DNA from: Bifidobacterium angulatum DSM 20098 = JCM 7096 | Lineage (GTDB): Bacteria; Actinomycetota; Actinomycetes; Actinomycetales; Bifidobacteriaceae | Length of the DNA stretch: 64,000 bases | Assembly: GCF_001025155.1 (NCBI RefSeq) | Contig: NZ_AP012322.1 | Coordinates: 1,178,001-1,242,000 of the forward strand | Direction of reading: 5' to 3' | Part shown: piece after piece, positions 56,157 through 64,000 of the stretch | Numbering within the stretch: the stretch's first letter is position 1 | Layout: every line of letters starts with the position of its first letter | Notes under the pieces: generated by a model | What the model saw: only the letters and a program-made list of their open reading frames with translations | Told to the model about the DNA's origin: nothing | Database searches by the model: none | Position numbers and translations under genes: made by a program

Positions 56157-56792
56157 ATGGCATACGATTTCAAGAAGGAGTTCAGGGAGCTCTACAGGCC
56201 GTCGGGTAAGCCGGGCGTCGTAACCGTTCCGCCTATGAGCTACGTTGCCGTGCGGGGCAAGGGCGATCCCAATGCCGAAGGCGGCGAGTACCAGAACGCG
56301 TTACCGCTGCTCTACGGCGTCGCCTATACCATCAAGATGTCGAAAAAGGCCCCGCGAGAGATCGAAGGCTATTTCGACTTCGTCGTGCCTCCGCTCGAGG
56401 GCTTCTGGTGGCAAGACCGCGCCGATGGCGAGATTGATTATGCGCGGAAGGACGACTTCAACTTCATCTCGTGCATCCGTCTGCCCGATTTCGTCACTCG
56501 CGAGGACTTCGACTGGGCAGTTTCGGAAGCTGCCGTCAAGAAGAAGCTGGACTTCTCGGCGGTCGAGCTGCTGAGGGTCGACGAGGGTCTTTGCGTTCAG
56601 TGCATGCATACCGGGCCTTACGACGACGAGCCGGCGACCATAGACGGCATGCGCACATTTGCAGCGGAACGGGGTTACGCCCCCGACTTCTCCGAAGCCC
56701 GTCAGCATCACGAGATTTACCTCTCCGACCCGCGCAAGTGCGCGCCGGAGAAGCTCAAGACCGTGATCCGTCATCCCATAAAGTTGATTTAG
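56157..56792 (+). CDS. GyrI-like small-molecule-binding domain protein
   Basis: The 211-residue protein is a single GyrI-like (SHS2/BTAD-type ligand-binding) domain of the group found in many Firmicutes and Coriobacteria: YDFKKEFRELYRPSGKPGVV, PMSYVAVRGKGDPNAEGGEY, ALPLLYGVAYTIKMS, PLEGFWWQD and a closing HHEIYLSDPRKCAPEKLKTV. Such proteins bind amphipathic drugs or hydrolyse toxic cyclopropanoids; the second activity was shown for some homologues. GGGAGG precedes the ATG. It lacks the DNA-binding domain of AraC/MerR regulators. Its base composition is less extreme than that of the operon to its right, so the cargo may be composite. Confidence 0.82.
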   Translation: MAYDFKKEFRELYRPSGKPGVVTVPPMSYVAVRGKGDPNAEGGEYQNALPLLYGVAYTIKMSKKAPREIEGYFDFVVPPLEGFWWQDRADGEIDYARKDDFNFISCIRLPDFVTREDFDWAVSEAAVKKKLDFSAVELLRVDEGLCVQCMHTGPYDDEPATIDGMRTFAAERGYAPDFSEARQHHEIYLSDPRKCAPEKLKTVIRHPIKLI

Positions 56793-56825
56793 CGAAGCGA
56801 GTGACGCCGATCGCTTCGGCTTTTT
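56793..56825 (+). terminator. Terminator of the GyrI-like gene
   Basis: CGAAGCG at 56793-56799 pairs with CGCTTCG at 56812-56818, followed by GCTTTTT. It starts at the stop codon of the gene. Confidence 0.75.
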
Positions 56826-56828
56826 GGG

Positions 56829-57115
56829 GGCTCGCCGTGGCGTGGTCGGCAACGGGACGTGCCCTGCGACCGGTGGCGGAGGCCGAGGCGCGGGAGCGCG
56901 CGTTCGTTTGCACCGCCTCGCACGACCTCGTCACCCCGCTCATGGCGGTGACCGCGAACTGCGACGTGTTTGAGGCGGAGGCATCCGATCAGGCCGGCCT
57001 TGTGTCCTGGGTCGCCAACATCCGTCCAGCGGCGGACGAGATGGCGACTCACATCGCCGACATGCTCATGCACATGGGCGGCGACCAGCCAGGGCGATCC
57101 CCGCAACGGGCATTA
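56829..57115 (+). pseudogene. Histidine-kinase remnant (HisKA domain only)
   Basis: The frame contains WGLAVAWSATGRALRPVAEA and then the phosphoacceptor helix AFVCTASHDLVTPLMAVTAN, with His in the expected place, up to IADMLMHMGGDQPG. The sensor and membrane part upstream and the ATPase domain downstream are missing, and no start codon with a ribosome binding site is present. It is a slice of a third kinase, not of the intact kinase at 57177-58565, whose H box differs. Confidence 0.7.
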
Positions 57116-57176
57116 TTATCCGGGAAGCGTTTGGTTGCGAGCCACGCCGGTGTGCGGGGCCTGAGTCGTTAGGCCC

Positions 57177-58565
57177 TCACAGGGGGACCGCGATGGTGAC
57201 CACCGCGCCGCCCGAGGGGCTGTTGGCGAGCGAGACGGAGCCCCCGTGGGCGCTCGCGGCCTCGGAGGCGGCGTGGAGGCCGAGCCCGTAGTGGCGGCCT
57301 CCGTCGCGCGAGGAGCGGGAGGAGTCGTCTGTGAAGAGGCGCTCACAGCCGCGTTCGAGGGCGGCGGGAGAGAAGCCCGGTCCGTCGTCGGCCACCTCGA
57401 TGACGAGGTGGCCGCCCTCGACGTCGCAGGAGACCGCCACGCGCGAGCGCGCGTGCTCGGCGGCGTTGGCCACGAGGTTCGCGGCGGCTCGCGCCAGAGC
57501 GGTTCGGTCGAGCGGGGCCTCGGGCGCGCCCGCGACAGCAGGGCCCGTGGCCGCGTCGAGCGTCACGCCTCGCGCCCGGGCGATCTGGGCGGCCTCGGCG
57601 AGGACCTGTTCGCAGAGCTCGGCCGGCCGCATGGGGGCCCTCTCCGCCCCGCCGGACCCGCGCGAGGCCTCGATGAGCAGGCGCACGTAGCCGTCGAGCC
57701 TTTCGACACCACCGGCTATGTCGCGCGCGGCGGCCGCGAGGTCGGCGTCTTTCTCGTCTTCCAGCTCCTCCGCCACGAAGTCGGCGTTGGCGCGCAGCAC
57801 GGTAAGCGGCGTCTTGAGGTCGTGGGCGAGCGACGCCACCTGCTCGCGCTGCCCCCGCTCCGCGGCCCAGCGGGCCTCGAGCGACTCGGCGAGGGAGGCC
57901 CGCATGGCGTCCATCGCGGCGAGGACGTCGTTCACCTCGCGCACGTTGGTGCTGCCGACCGCGAAGTCGAGCTCCCCCGCGCCGACGCGCCCCGCCGCCT
58001 CCGCGAGCGGCGCCATCTTGCGCGAGATCACGCGGCTCGCGCGGCGCGCCACGAGCGCGAGCGCGAGCGCGCTTCCCGCCGCGGCGCCGACGAGCATGAG
58101 GTTCTGCGGGTTGGGAAGCAGGCCGGCGAGGTCGCGCGAGACCCACTGCGGCAGGTACTCGCTGACGAGTGCGCAGGCCCCGCCGCCCTTGAGCGGGAAC
58201 GCGGCGTAGGTGAGGCCCGAGCCCCCGCCCTCGATCTCCACTGTGCCCGGATCCGCGGCGAGTGCCGCACGGGCCATTTCCGCCGCGCCCTCGAGCCGCG
58301 TGCCTTCGAGGTCTGTCATCAGCACGTATCCGTCCTTGTTCAGGATGAGGTAGCGGTACGCCGTCGGCACGTCCTGCTGCCCGCAGACGCCGTCACGTGC
58401 CAGACCCTCCGCGACCTCGCGCACATTGGCCGGCCCCCAGCTTGCCTCGTAGACGAAGCCCGCGTTGATCGCCGCGGAGAGCGCCATGAACGAGGCGAGC
58501 CACGCCGTGGCGACCGCCGCGAACGCGTAGGCGAAGTAGCGCGCGATGACGAAGGAGAGCGGCAT
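57177..58565 (-). CDS. HisKA-type sensor histidine kinase of the immunity operon
   Basis: The 462-residue kinase has a first membrane helix (residues 10-32), an extracytoplasmic loop of about 125 residues with a conserved-looking Cys pair, and a second helix (NLMLVGAAAGSALALALVA). A HAMP-like segment follows, then the H box QVASLAHDLKTPLTVLRANA, N box ANLVANAAEHAR, G1 VADDGPGF and G2 HYGLGLHAASEAASAHGG. The start ATG 58565 follows a purine-rich GAGG; an in-frame GTG at 58604 overlaps the regulator gene and is an alternative. It is last in the operon and its stop lies near the kinase remnant. G+C content is far above that of host genes. Confidence 0.88.
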   Translation of the reverse strand: MPLSFVIARYFAYAFAAVATAWLASFMALSAAINAGFVYEASWGPANVREVAEGLARDGVCGQQDVPTAYRYLILNKDGYVLMTDLEGTRLEGAAEMARAALAADPGTVEIEGGGSGLTYAAFPLKGGGACALVSEYLPQWVSRDLAGLLPNPQNLMLVGAAAGSALALALVARRASRVISRKMAPLAEAAGRVGAGELDFAVGSTNVREVNDVLAAMDAMRASLAESLEARWAAERGQREQVASLAHDLKTPLTVLRANADFVAEELEDEKDADLAAAARDIAGGVERLDGYVRLLIEASRGSGGAERAPMRPAELCEQVLAEAAQIARARGVTLDAATGPAVAGAPEAPLDRTALARAAANLVANAAEHARSRVAVSCDVEGGHLVIEVADDGPGFSPAALERGCERLFTDDSSRSSRDGGRHYGLGLHAASEAASAHGGSVSLANSPSGGAVVTIAVPL

Positions 58566-58591
58566 GCCCCCGCGACCTCGCGCCCCGGTCC

Positions 58592-59254
58592 TCAAAGCTG
58601 CCACTTGTACCCCATCCCCCAGACGGTCGCGATCGGATCGGCGCCGGCCTCGGAGAGTTTCCTCCGGGCGCGGCTGACCTGCATGGATATGGCCGCGTCG
58701 TCGACGTCGCTCTCCCAGCCGAGCACCGCCTCGCGTATCTGCGCGCGGCTCATGACCTGCCCGGGGTGGCGGGCGAGGTACTCGCAGATGGCGTACTCGG
58801 TGGGCGTGAGCGGCACGGCCTCGCCGCCCACGGCGAGGCCGCGCGCCCCGAGGTCGATCCGCACCTCCCCGAAGGAGAGGGCGTGCGAGTGCGGCCGGCG
58901 CTCACGGCGTAGATGGGCCGCGACCTTGGCGCGCAGCTCCGCGGCCCCGAAGGGCTTGCGGACGTAGTCGTCGGCGCCCAGGCCGTAGCCGGCCACGGCG
59001 TCCTCCTCGGCCACGCGCGCGGTCAGGAAGACGATGGGCCCGTCGAAGTCCGGGCGGATCTGCCGCACGAGCTCGAAGCCGTCGAGCCCCGGCATCATGA
59101 CGTCGCAGAGCACGAGGTCGAAGCGAGAGAGGTCCATCCCCGGGACCGCCGTCGGATCCGCCGCCCTGACGACCTCATGGCCGTCGCGGCCGAGGACGCG
59201 CGCGAGCGCGTCGAGGATCGCCCGTTCATCATCCACTGCCAGTATCCTCGCCAT
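58592..59254 (-). CDS. OmpR-family response regulator of the immunity operon
   Basis: This 220-residue regulator has a receiver domain (acidic Asp8-Asp9, phosphoacceptor Asp51 in LVLCDVMMPG, Lys in DDYVRKPFG) and a winged-helix output domain (VPLTPTEYAICEYLARHPGQ, SDVDDAAISMQVSRARRKLS, VWGMGYKWQL). AGGAGG precedes the ATG. It pairs with the kinase downstream. By analogy with NisRK-like systems it should activate the transporter genes upstream, but no operator can be pointed out. Confidence 0.92.
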   Translation of the reverse strand: MARILAVDDERAILDALARVLGRDGHEVVRAADPTAVPGMDLSRFDLVLCDVMMPGLDGFELVRQIRPDFDGPIVFLTARVAEEDAVAGYGLGADDYVRKPFGAAELRAKVAAHLRRERRPHSHALSFGEVRIDLGARGLAVGGEAVPLTPTEYAICEYLARHPGQVMSRAQIREAVLGWESDVDDAAISMQVSRARRKLSEAGADPIATVWGMGYKWQL

Positions 59255-59299
59255 GTTCGACCTCCTGAAACTCCCGTCGGCATTGTACTAGCGCCGCGC

Positions 59300-59701
59300 T
59301 CAGCGGTCCAGAGCCTCGCGCGCAGCCGCGGGCGCCTCGGCCGCATCGCACGCGCGGTAGCGCACGCCCGAGCCGCCGCGCGCCTCGATCTCGAGCCAGC
59401 CCTCGCCGTTCGACTCCCGTCCGAAGAAGATGAGCTGGAGCTCTCGGACATTGCCTCTGTCGTCCGCCGCGTCCACCAGGTAGACGTAGTTCGCCCCCGC
59501 CCCGGTGGCGTCGGCGTAGGAGCTCGCGTGGCTGCCGGGCTCGGGCGCGGGCGCCCACATGGCGATCTCAGGGTTGGGCAGCACGCGGTCGGCAATCGAG
59601 CGCAGCGCCGACCCCCAGCCGGCGTCGAGCAGGGCATTCCCACCCAGGACGAGCGCTGCGGAGAGAATGGCGAGCATGGCTGCGAGCGGCACCCTACGCA
59701 T
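59300..59701 (-). CDS. YxeA-like small secreted or membrane-tethered protein
   Basis: The 133-residue protein has an N-terminal hydrophobic segment (VPLAAMLAILSAALVLGGNAL) and a small soluble domain with NYVYLVDAADDRGNVRELQL and EGWLEIEARGGSGVRYRA. The latter matches the pattern of YxeA, a family that recurs beside lantibiotic-immunity ABC genes and two-component systems. The start at 59701 overlaps the end of the permease gene by eight bases and follows GGGAGGG. Its molecular role is unknown; a lantibiotic-binding or sensing helper is a reasonable guess. Confidence 0.65.
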   Translation of the reverse strand: MRRVPLAAMLAILSAALVLGGNALLDAGWGSALRSIADRVLPNPEIAMWAPAPEPGSHASSYADATGAGANYVYLVDAADDRGNVRELQLIFFGRESNGEGWLEIEARGGSGVRYRACDAAEAPAAAREALDR

Positions 59702-60509
59702 CTGCCCTCCCGTCCTCGAATCGGCAGAACCAGGCGAGAAGGACGGCGGCGGCTGCCAGGGTGAGCACGAGGCTAGCGAGCGCAGTCGTGAGGAGAGGGC
59801 CCGCCGCACGTGCGGCGTCGATGAAGACCTCCACCCCGAGCGACCCTAGGCGCGCAGGCCAGGCGAGCGGCACCCAGCTCAGGGGCGTCGCCAGGGCACC
59901 GGTGAGCTCGCCGGTCATGAGGCCGTGCGCAAGTCCGCCCACTGAGAAGAACGCGAGGAGCATCCCCGCCGCGCCGGCGCCGATGGCGGCGTTGCGGCCG
60001 AGGCGCAGGGCCACGCCGAGCCCCAGCGCGTAGAGGGGCAGGCTGCCCAGCACGATGCCCGCCCAGGAGGCCGCAAGCGGAGCGGGCCCGAGCGGCAGGC
60101 GCCCGGCGACGGCGAGCACGGCACCGAACACGCCGAGCGCCACGGCCAGCGCGCCCGCGCCGAGCGCCGCAAGGGCGAGTAGCTTCGCCGCGACGGCGCG
60201 CCCGCGCGAGGGGACCGCCGTGAGGTTGGCGAGGCGCCCGGCAGCGCGCTCCTCGTCCACGGCGAGCCCGCAGACGATGGCGGACATGAGCGGCATGAGG
60301 GCGCCGAGGAACTGGGCGTAGGCGTCCGCGCCCAGCGCCGGGTCCCATCGGGCTACGGAGAAGTACTCGCCGCAGGCAAGACCGGCTGCCAGGCCGCAGA
60401 CGAGGTGCACCACTGCGAGCGGGGAACGCGCCAGGCGCAGGGCCTCGGAGAGCAGGGCCCGCGAGAGAGTCATGCGTGGCGTCGGGTCGGAGAGTCGTGT
60501 CACGGCCAT
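59694..60509 (-). CDS. Lantibiotic-immunity-type ABC permease, MutG-like
   Basis: This 271-residue permease has six hydrophobic segments of the ABC-2 type (SPLAVVHLVCGLAAGLACGE, QFLGALMPLMSAIVCGLAVD, ALGAGALAVALGVFGAVLAV and others). It includes DEERAAGRLANLTAVPSRGR between helices 2 and 3, a layout typical of the paired MutE/MutG, EpiE/EpiG subunits. Its ATG shares one base with the stop of the upstream permease (TGATG), so the two are coupled. It lacks a binding site for a peptide that could be identified from sequence. Confidence 0.82.
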   Translation of the reverse strand: MAVTRLSDPTPRMTLSRALLSEALRLARSPLAVVHLVCGLAAGLACGEYFSVARWDPALGADAYAQFLGALMPLMSAIVCGLAVDEERAAGRLANLTAVPSRGRAVAAKLLALAALGAGALAVALGVFGAVLAVAGRLPLGPAPLAASWAGIVLGSLPLYALGLGVALRLGRNAAIGAGAAGMLLAFFSVGGLAHGLMTGELTGALATPLSWVPLAWPARLGSLGVEVFIDAARAAGPLLTTALASLVLTLAAAAVLLAWFCRFEDGRADA

Positions 60510-61275
60510 CACCTCTCCTCGGAGCGCGCGAACCAGGCCGCGCCCGCCGCCGTGAGCGCGGCGAACGCGAGCGCGCAGACCGCAAGGCCCACCAGTGTGA
60601 GCATGCCGTCCGCCGCGAGCGCCCCGCCGAGCGCCATGTCCGCCGCGAGTGGCTCGCCGCTCGGCAGCACGGGAATGAAGCTCGTAGGGATGACCATGCT
60701 CGCCGACGGCGGAAAGAGCTGCGGCAGCGGCACCAGCGACCAGGCGAACCCACCCACGAGCTGCGCGGCGAGCGGGCAGAAGATGCCCGCGAGCATGCCG
60801 AGCCGCGCCGTGAGGAAGAGCCCTGCGGGGATCATCCACGCCGCGGTCACCGTGTTAACGAGCGCGCAGAGGAGCATCGTGAGCGTGCCCGCGACCGTGA
60901 GGCCCTGCGAGGAGAACGCCGATCCCGCGAGGTAGATGCCGAAGACCACGAGGTTCGAGAGCGCGCAGAGCGCGAGGCACCAGAGCGCCTTGGCCCACCA
61001 GGCGCGCCTAAGCGGGAAGCCCAGGCCCAAAAGCCCCCGCATCCGCGTGCGCGCATCCGCCCGCGCGACGCACGCCACCACGAGCGAGAGAGCCACGGGC
61101 AGGAAGAGCGCGTACCAGTAGTTCCACGCGCTGAAGATCTGCACGCCCCGGTAGGGCATCGCGCCGAGCAGCGGCATCGGCAGTGCCATGAGCACGGCCA
61201 GGCGAACCGGTGCTGCGTGGCGCGACTTCAGGGCCTCGGCGCGCAGGCCCGCGAGCAGGCCGCCTTTCTCGCCCG

Positions 61276-61279
<4 letters not shown>
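60509..61279 (-). CDS. Lantibiotic-immunity-type ABC permease, MutE-like
   Basis: This 256-residue six-helix permease starts MTGEKGGLLAGLRAEALKSR, where the charged start is typical of the E subunit. It continues with VALSLVVACVARADARTRMR, the conserved loop LLGLGFPLRRAWWAKALWCL and PAGLFLTARLGMLAGIFCPL. Its ATG overlaps the stop of the ATPase gene as ATGA. With the ATPase and the G-like subunit it forms a complete three-gene exporter of the LanFEG type that expels lantibiotics from the membrane. Confidence 0.82.
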
Positions 61280-62004
<725 letters not shown>

Positions 62005-62170
62005 GGGTTCGTCCTTTCTCTCCCGGGCGCGCGGGCCGAGTCGCCGTACCCGCGCGCCTTACCTTTCGGGTTCACCATCCACGGTAGGGCGCGTTTCTAA
62101 CGAAGCCATAACGGCCGTTGGGCTCTTTTGGTGCCAGCCCTTCTCGACCCGCACGCCACTCATAGTATGT

Positions 62171-62182
62171 TTATCGCGATAA
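62171..62182. promoter_or_regulatory. Perfect palindrome TTATCGCGATAA, candidate TetR operator
   Basis: A 12-bp perfect palindrome lies 18 bp before the TetR start and in the divergent spacer of the ABC operon. This is the expected place and form for an autoregulating TetR-family operator. The matching repressor is truncated, so the site may be an orphan. Confidence 0.5.
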
Positions 62183-62199
62183 TAAGGACGGAGGCGCCC

Positions 62200-62301
62200 G
62201 TGGCACGCAATAAGTACCCGGAGGAGACGGTCGAGAAGATTCTCGATGTTGCCGAGCGGCTCTTCGTGGAGCGCGGCTACGAGCACACCACGACGATCTG
62301 A
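62200..62301 (+). pseudogene. N-terminal stub of a TetR-family repressor
   Basis: After GGAGG and a GTG start come 33 codons: NKYPEETVEKILDVAERLFV and ERGYEHTTTI, the first helices of a TetR DNA-binding domain. A TGA at 62299-62301 and unrelated hsdS sequence follow, so the recognition helix and ligand domain are gone. It is divergent from the immunity operon and probably once repressed it. Confidence 0.8.
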
Positions 62302-62750
62302 AGAGCAATACGCTAAATCAAAAAAGGCAAACCCTGGAGACGTGATTTTTGCCATATGAGCGAGAATATCGAAGATGTCTGCACACCATTGGCGTGGGAA
62401 GGCGAACAGCCGGTTGCAATCAGCGGACACTCTTGCGCGTATGCGACTAAAAGCATTATCCCGAGACACCTAGCATATTTAGCTACTGCTCAGGACTTTC
62501 AGATATCCAAACGAAAGGTGGCGAAAGGGACAAAGGTAATCGAAGTCGCGCCTGTAGACTTATCGAGGGTCGAGATCCCCGTCCCGTGCCCCGCCACCCA
62601 GCGGAAGGTCGTCGATATCCTCGACCGCTTCGACACCCTAACGAAATCGCTCACCGACGGTATCCCCACCGAGATCGAGGCGCGACGTCAGCAATACGAA
62701 TATTACGGCGACCGCCTACTCGACTTCCCGCGCAAGGCAGGCGCCACGCG
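62302..62750 (+). pseudogene. Type I restriction specificity subunit (HsdS) 3' remnant
   Basis: The second target-recognition domain and terminal helix are recognisable: ANPGDVIFAI in one frame, then after a missing base near 62356 SENIEDVCTPLAWEGEQPVA, ISGHSCAYATKSIIPRHLAYL and IEVAPVDLSRVEIPVPCPAT. The conserved coiled helix QRKVVDILDRFDTLTKSLTD with YEYYGDRLLDF closes it. The 5' half of hsdS and the rest of the restriction system are absent. Confidence 0.8.
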
Positions 62751-62815
62751 CAGCATGTTCTGGATCTTGGACATCGGCTCGATGTCGGCGTAGACGTTGA
62801 GCGTGACCATGGCGT
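62742..62815 (-). pseudogene. Scrap resembling a tyrosine-integrase C-terminus
   Basis: On the minus strand about 25 codons read LGMEGNAMVTLNVYADIEP followed by MSKIQNML. This echoes the LGH...TLxVYADxxP end of phage-type integrases, where the Tyr nucleophile sits in VYAD. It converges on the HsdS remnant, as integrase genes do in invertible hsdS loci. The match is short, so the call is tentative. Confidence 0.45.
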
Positions 62816-63613
62816 TTCCCTCCATGCCGAGAGGCTGTATAAGCCGCCGTGGCGGGCGACGACTCATGCCCTCCCAAAAAACATGCGTAAGATCGAGCGG
62901 AGGCTGAGCACGCCGAATCGGAGCAATGGCAGCCGAAAAAGCGCTGGAAAACTCACCGATTTCGCGGGGCGCTGATGACGCGAAGGCGGATATTGGGAGG
63001 ACAACAGGCCGGATTTGTCGCGTCGAGTTGGCCGTCTGCAATCTGAATCGTTCGGCGGTTTGTTTTGTTATGGCCGATGCCGCACGAAACGTACCGAAAT
63101 ATGTGCGCATAGGTGCGGCCCGTCTCTATACCTTGGCTTTCGGTTGCCAACTGATTTGCGATCAGCCTGAAATAAGGCGACGATCGGGATCTTCTAACTC
63201 GGATTTCCCGCTCGGTTCCTAAGGCGCTTAGAGCCGGCTCATAAGGGCGAAAACAAAGCCACCCGTGACGATTCTTTCAGTCATCGCTCTTGTGCATCCC
63301 TCATGACCCGCGGAAATGCAAGACGTTAAAGCCACTGGCTACGATTCACTTTGCCAAACGGGTGTCGAAGAGGATAGTCGGCTGTTTTGGCGTTCATATC
63401 GGACGTTTCAGGGCCTCAAAACCAACCCGTTTTTGTCCCCGGGACAAAAATGAAACTGCGGGCTCGTGGTTTCGAAATAGTTTGCGGTTTTGTCCCAGAA
63501 TTTGTCCCAAATGCCTACGCGAGGACACGCGGAGGGATTCGGCGGCAAAGTGGACAAAACCGACAACCAAACTAGACCCAATTGGAATGGCACCACGTCA
63601 AACGAGCGTGAAA
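62816..63613. other. Right end of the cargo element: no gene, arm-like repeats
   Basis: About 800 bp without a frame I can support on either strand. Near the end lie the palindrome TTTTTGTCCCCGGGACAAAAA (63430-63450, split here by its centre) and two direct TTTGTCCCA copies at 63489-63497 and 63501-63509. An inverted GGACAAAA lies near 63550. CAATTGGAATGGC (63580 region) parallels CAACTGGAATGAC beside core 3. These are likely integrase arm sites. Confidence 0.5.
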
Positions 63614-63625
63614 GAGTGGGAGTGA
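63614..63625 (+). other. Attachment core 4, right end (attR-like)
   Basis: GAGTGGGAGTGA differs from the guaA core GAGTGGGAGTAA at one base. Host sequence, namely the aroA terminator and aroA, follows within 30 bp. Confidence 0.75.
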
Positions 63626-63651
63626 CGGTTTCCTTAACATCCGCTAGCCGC

Positions 63652-63700
63652 ATATGAAATGGCCTCTCTGGGCGAACCACCCAGAGAGGCCATTTCATAT
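63652..63700 (-). terminator. Terminator of aroA
   Basis: A perfect 21-bp stem (63652-63672 with 63680-63700) around a seven-base loop, about 50 bp past the aroA stop. It is the first host feature after the integration region. Confidence 0.85.
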
Positions 63701-63748
63701 CGGATACCATTCAGACCGTCAAAAGACCGTCGACTGGCTCGAACATTA

Positions 63749-64000
63749 TCAGCCCAACATGCCGGTCCACATGCCCACGAAATCAGGCAGCGTCTTGCGT
63801 GTGGTCTCCACGTTGCGCACCGTTACGCCTTCGATGCGCAGACCAAGCATCGCCGCGAACGTGGCCATGCGATGGTCGGCGTAGGTCTCCATCTCTGCGC
63901 CATGCAATGCGCCGCTCTTCACCGGTTCGATGGCGATGCCGTCCGTCAACTCATGAGCCTTGCCCCCCACGCGCGTGATCTCGTTGACCAGTGCCTCCAG
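63749..64000 (-). CDS. aroA: 3-phosphoshikimate 1-carboxyvinyltransferase (EPSP synthase), C-terminal part
   Basis: The last 83 residues are visible; the gene continues past the window edge. GAEMETYADHRMATFAAMLG is the highly conserved C-terminal motif that contains the catalytic DHR, and VETTRKTLPDFVGMW closes the protein as in other EPSP synthases. The enzyme transfers enolpyruvate to shikimate 3-phosphate in aromatic amino acid synthesis. In the ancestral arrangement it was probably the direct, convergent neighbour of guaA. Confidence 0.93.
   Translation of the reverse strand: MEALVNEITRVGGKAHELTDGIAIEPVKSGALHGAEMETYADHRMATFAAMLGLRIEGVTVRNVETTRKTLPDFVGMWTGMLG

Noticed and set aside
57246..58967. 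Plus-strand frame of about 570 codons over the kinase and regulator genes
   Set aside because: Arg/Gly/Ala-rich shadow typical of very GC-rich DNA; the minus strand encodes complete kinase and regulator motifs.
62816..63110. Minus-strand gene upstream of the integrase-like scrap
   Set aside because: The frame is Ala/Arg/Ser-rich with no motif, and the recognisable part is limited to about 25 codons.

Overview
The window looks like chromosome of a gut-type Bifidobacterium. The strongest argument is the co-oriented set xfp (xylulose-5-P/fructose-6-P phosphoketolase), pta and ackA, which is the carbon core of the bifid shunt. A moderately high-GC actinobacterial gene set agrees with this: tandem clpP1-clpP2-clpX, an SdhA/FrdA-SdhB/FrdB pair without membrane anchors, yraN-comM-dprA, glmU-rsfS, prs, nhaA and guaA. 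The species cannot be fixed from the sequence alone.

Layout. 1-3.7 kb: ychF, proC and a large prolyl aminopeptidase. 3.9-11.6 kb: an unusual double-module sensor kinase, a NarL-type response regulator, a MacB/FtsX-type ABC exporter and a broken second copy of the regulator. 11.7-17.1 kb: a secreted, membrane-anchored alkaline phosphatase and a GH31 glycosidase, followed by the broken C-terminus of a second FtsX permease. 17.2-29.9 kb: metY, a pyridoxal kinase, yraN-comM-dprA, an MGMT-like protein, frdAB, an O-methyltransferase, a LOG protein and nhaA. 30-35.2 kb: three identical tRNA-Arg(ACG) genes, clpX-clpP2-clpP1, an orphan YkoE-like ECF S component and two tRNA-Ala(GGC). 35.4-43.6 kb: a phosphoglycerate-mutase-like protein, rsfS, glmU, a patch of decaying genes (an SdpR-type repressor fused to a DNA glycosylase remnant, and a truncated YoaP acetyltransferase), a GNAT protein, an aldo/keto reductase, nicotinamidase, tRNA-Gln(TTG) and prs. 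43.8-52 kb: an OatA-like acyltransferase, then ackA, pta and xfp. 52.6-54.2 kb: guaA. 63.7-64 kb: the 3' part of aroA.

The most unusual part is 54.16-63.63 kb, between guaA and aroA. The last bases of guaA (core GAGTGGGAGTAA) recur in near-identical form at about 54.40, 56.02 and 63.61 kb, and TTTGTCCCC motifs lie just inside several of these copies. This is the signature of successive integrations at the guaA 3' end, leaving an accretion of element remnants. The first remnant carries a frameshifted IS3-family element. The second, about 7.6 kb, carries a GyrI-like protein and a very GC-rich, tightly overlapping operon on the minus strand. That operon encodes a lantibiotic-immunity-type ABC transporter (ATPase and two permeases), a small YxeA-like protein and an OmpR/HisKA two-component system. 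A TetR N-terminal stub, an HsdS remnant and a scrap resembling a tyrosine-integrase C-terminus follow. No intact integrase and no bacteriocin biosynthesis gene is visible, so the operon looks like acquired self-standing immunity or peptide-antibiotic resistance.

How the genes work together. xfp makes acetyl-P, pta interconverts it with acetyl-CoA and ackA makes ATP and acetate from it. pip and proC both bear on proline supply. The kinase, regulator and ABC exporter at 3.9-10.9 kb probably form one envelope-stress or peptide-efflux unit. clpX and the two clpP genes form one protease. Pseudogene debris near 11, 17, 34, 38-39, 42 and 62 kb shows that the genome is actively eroding acquired or duplicated genes.
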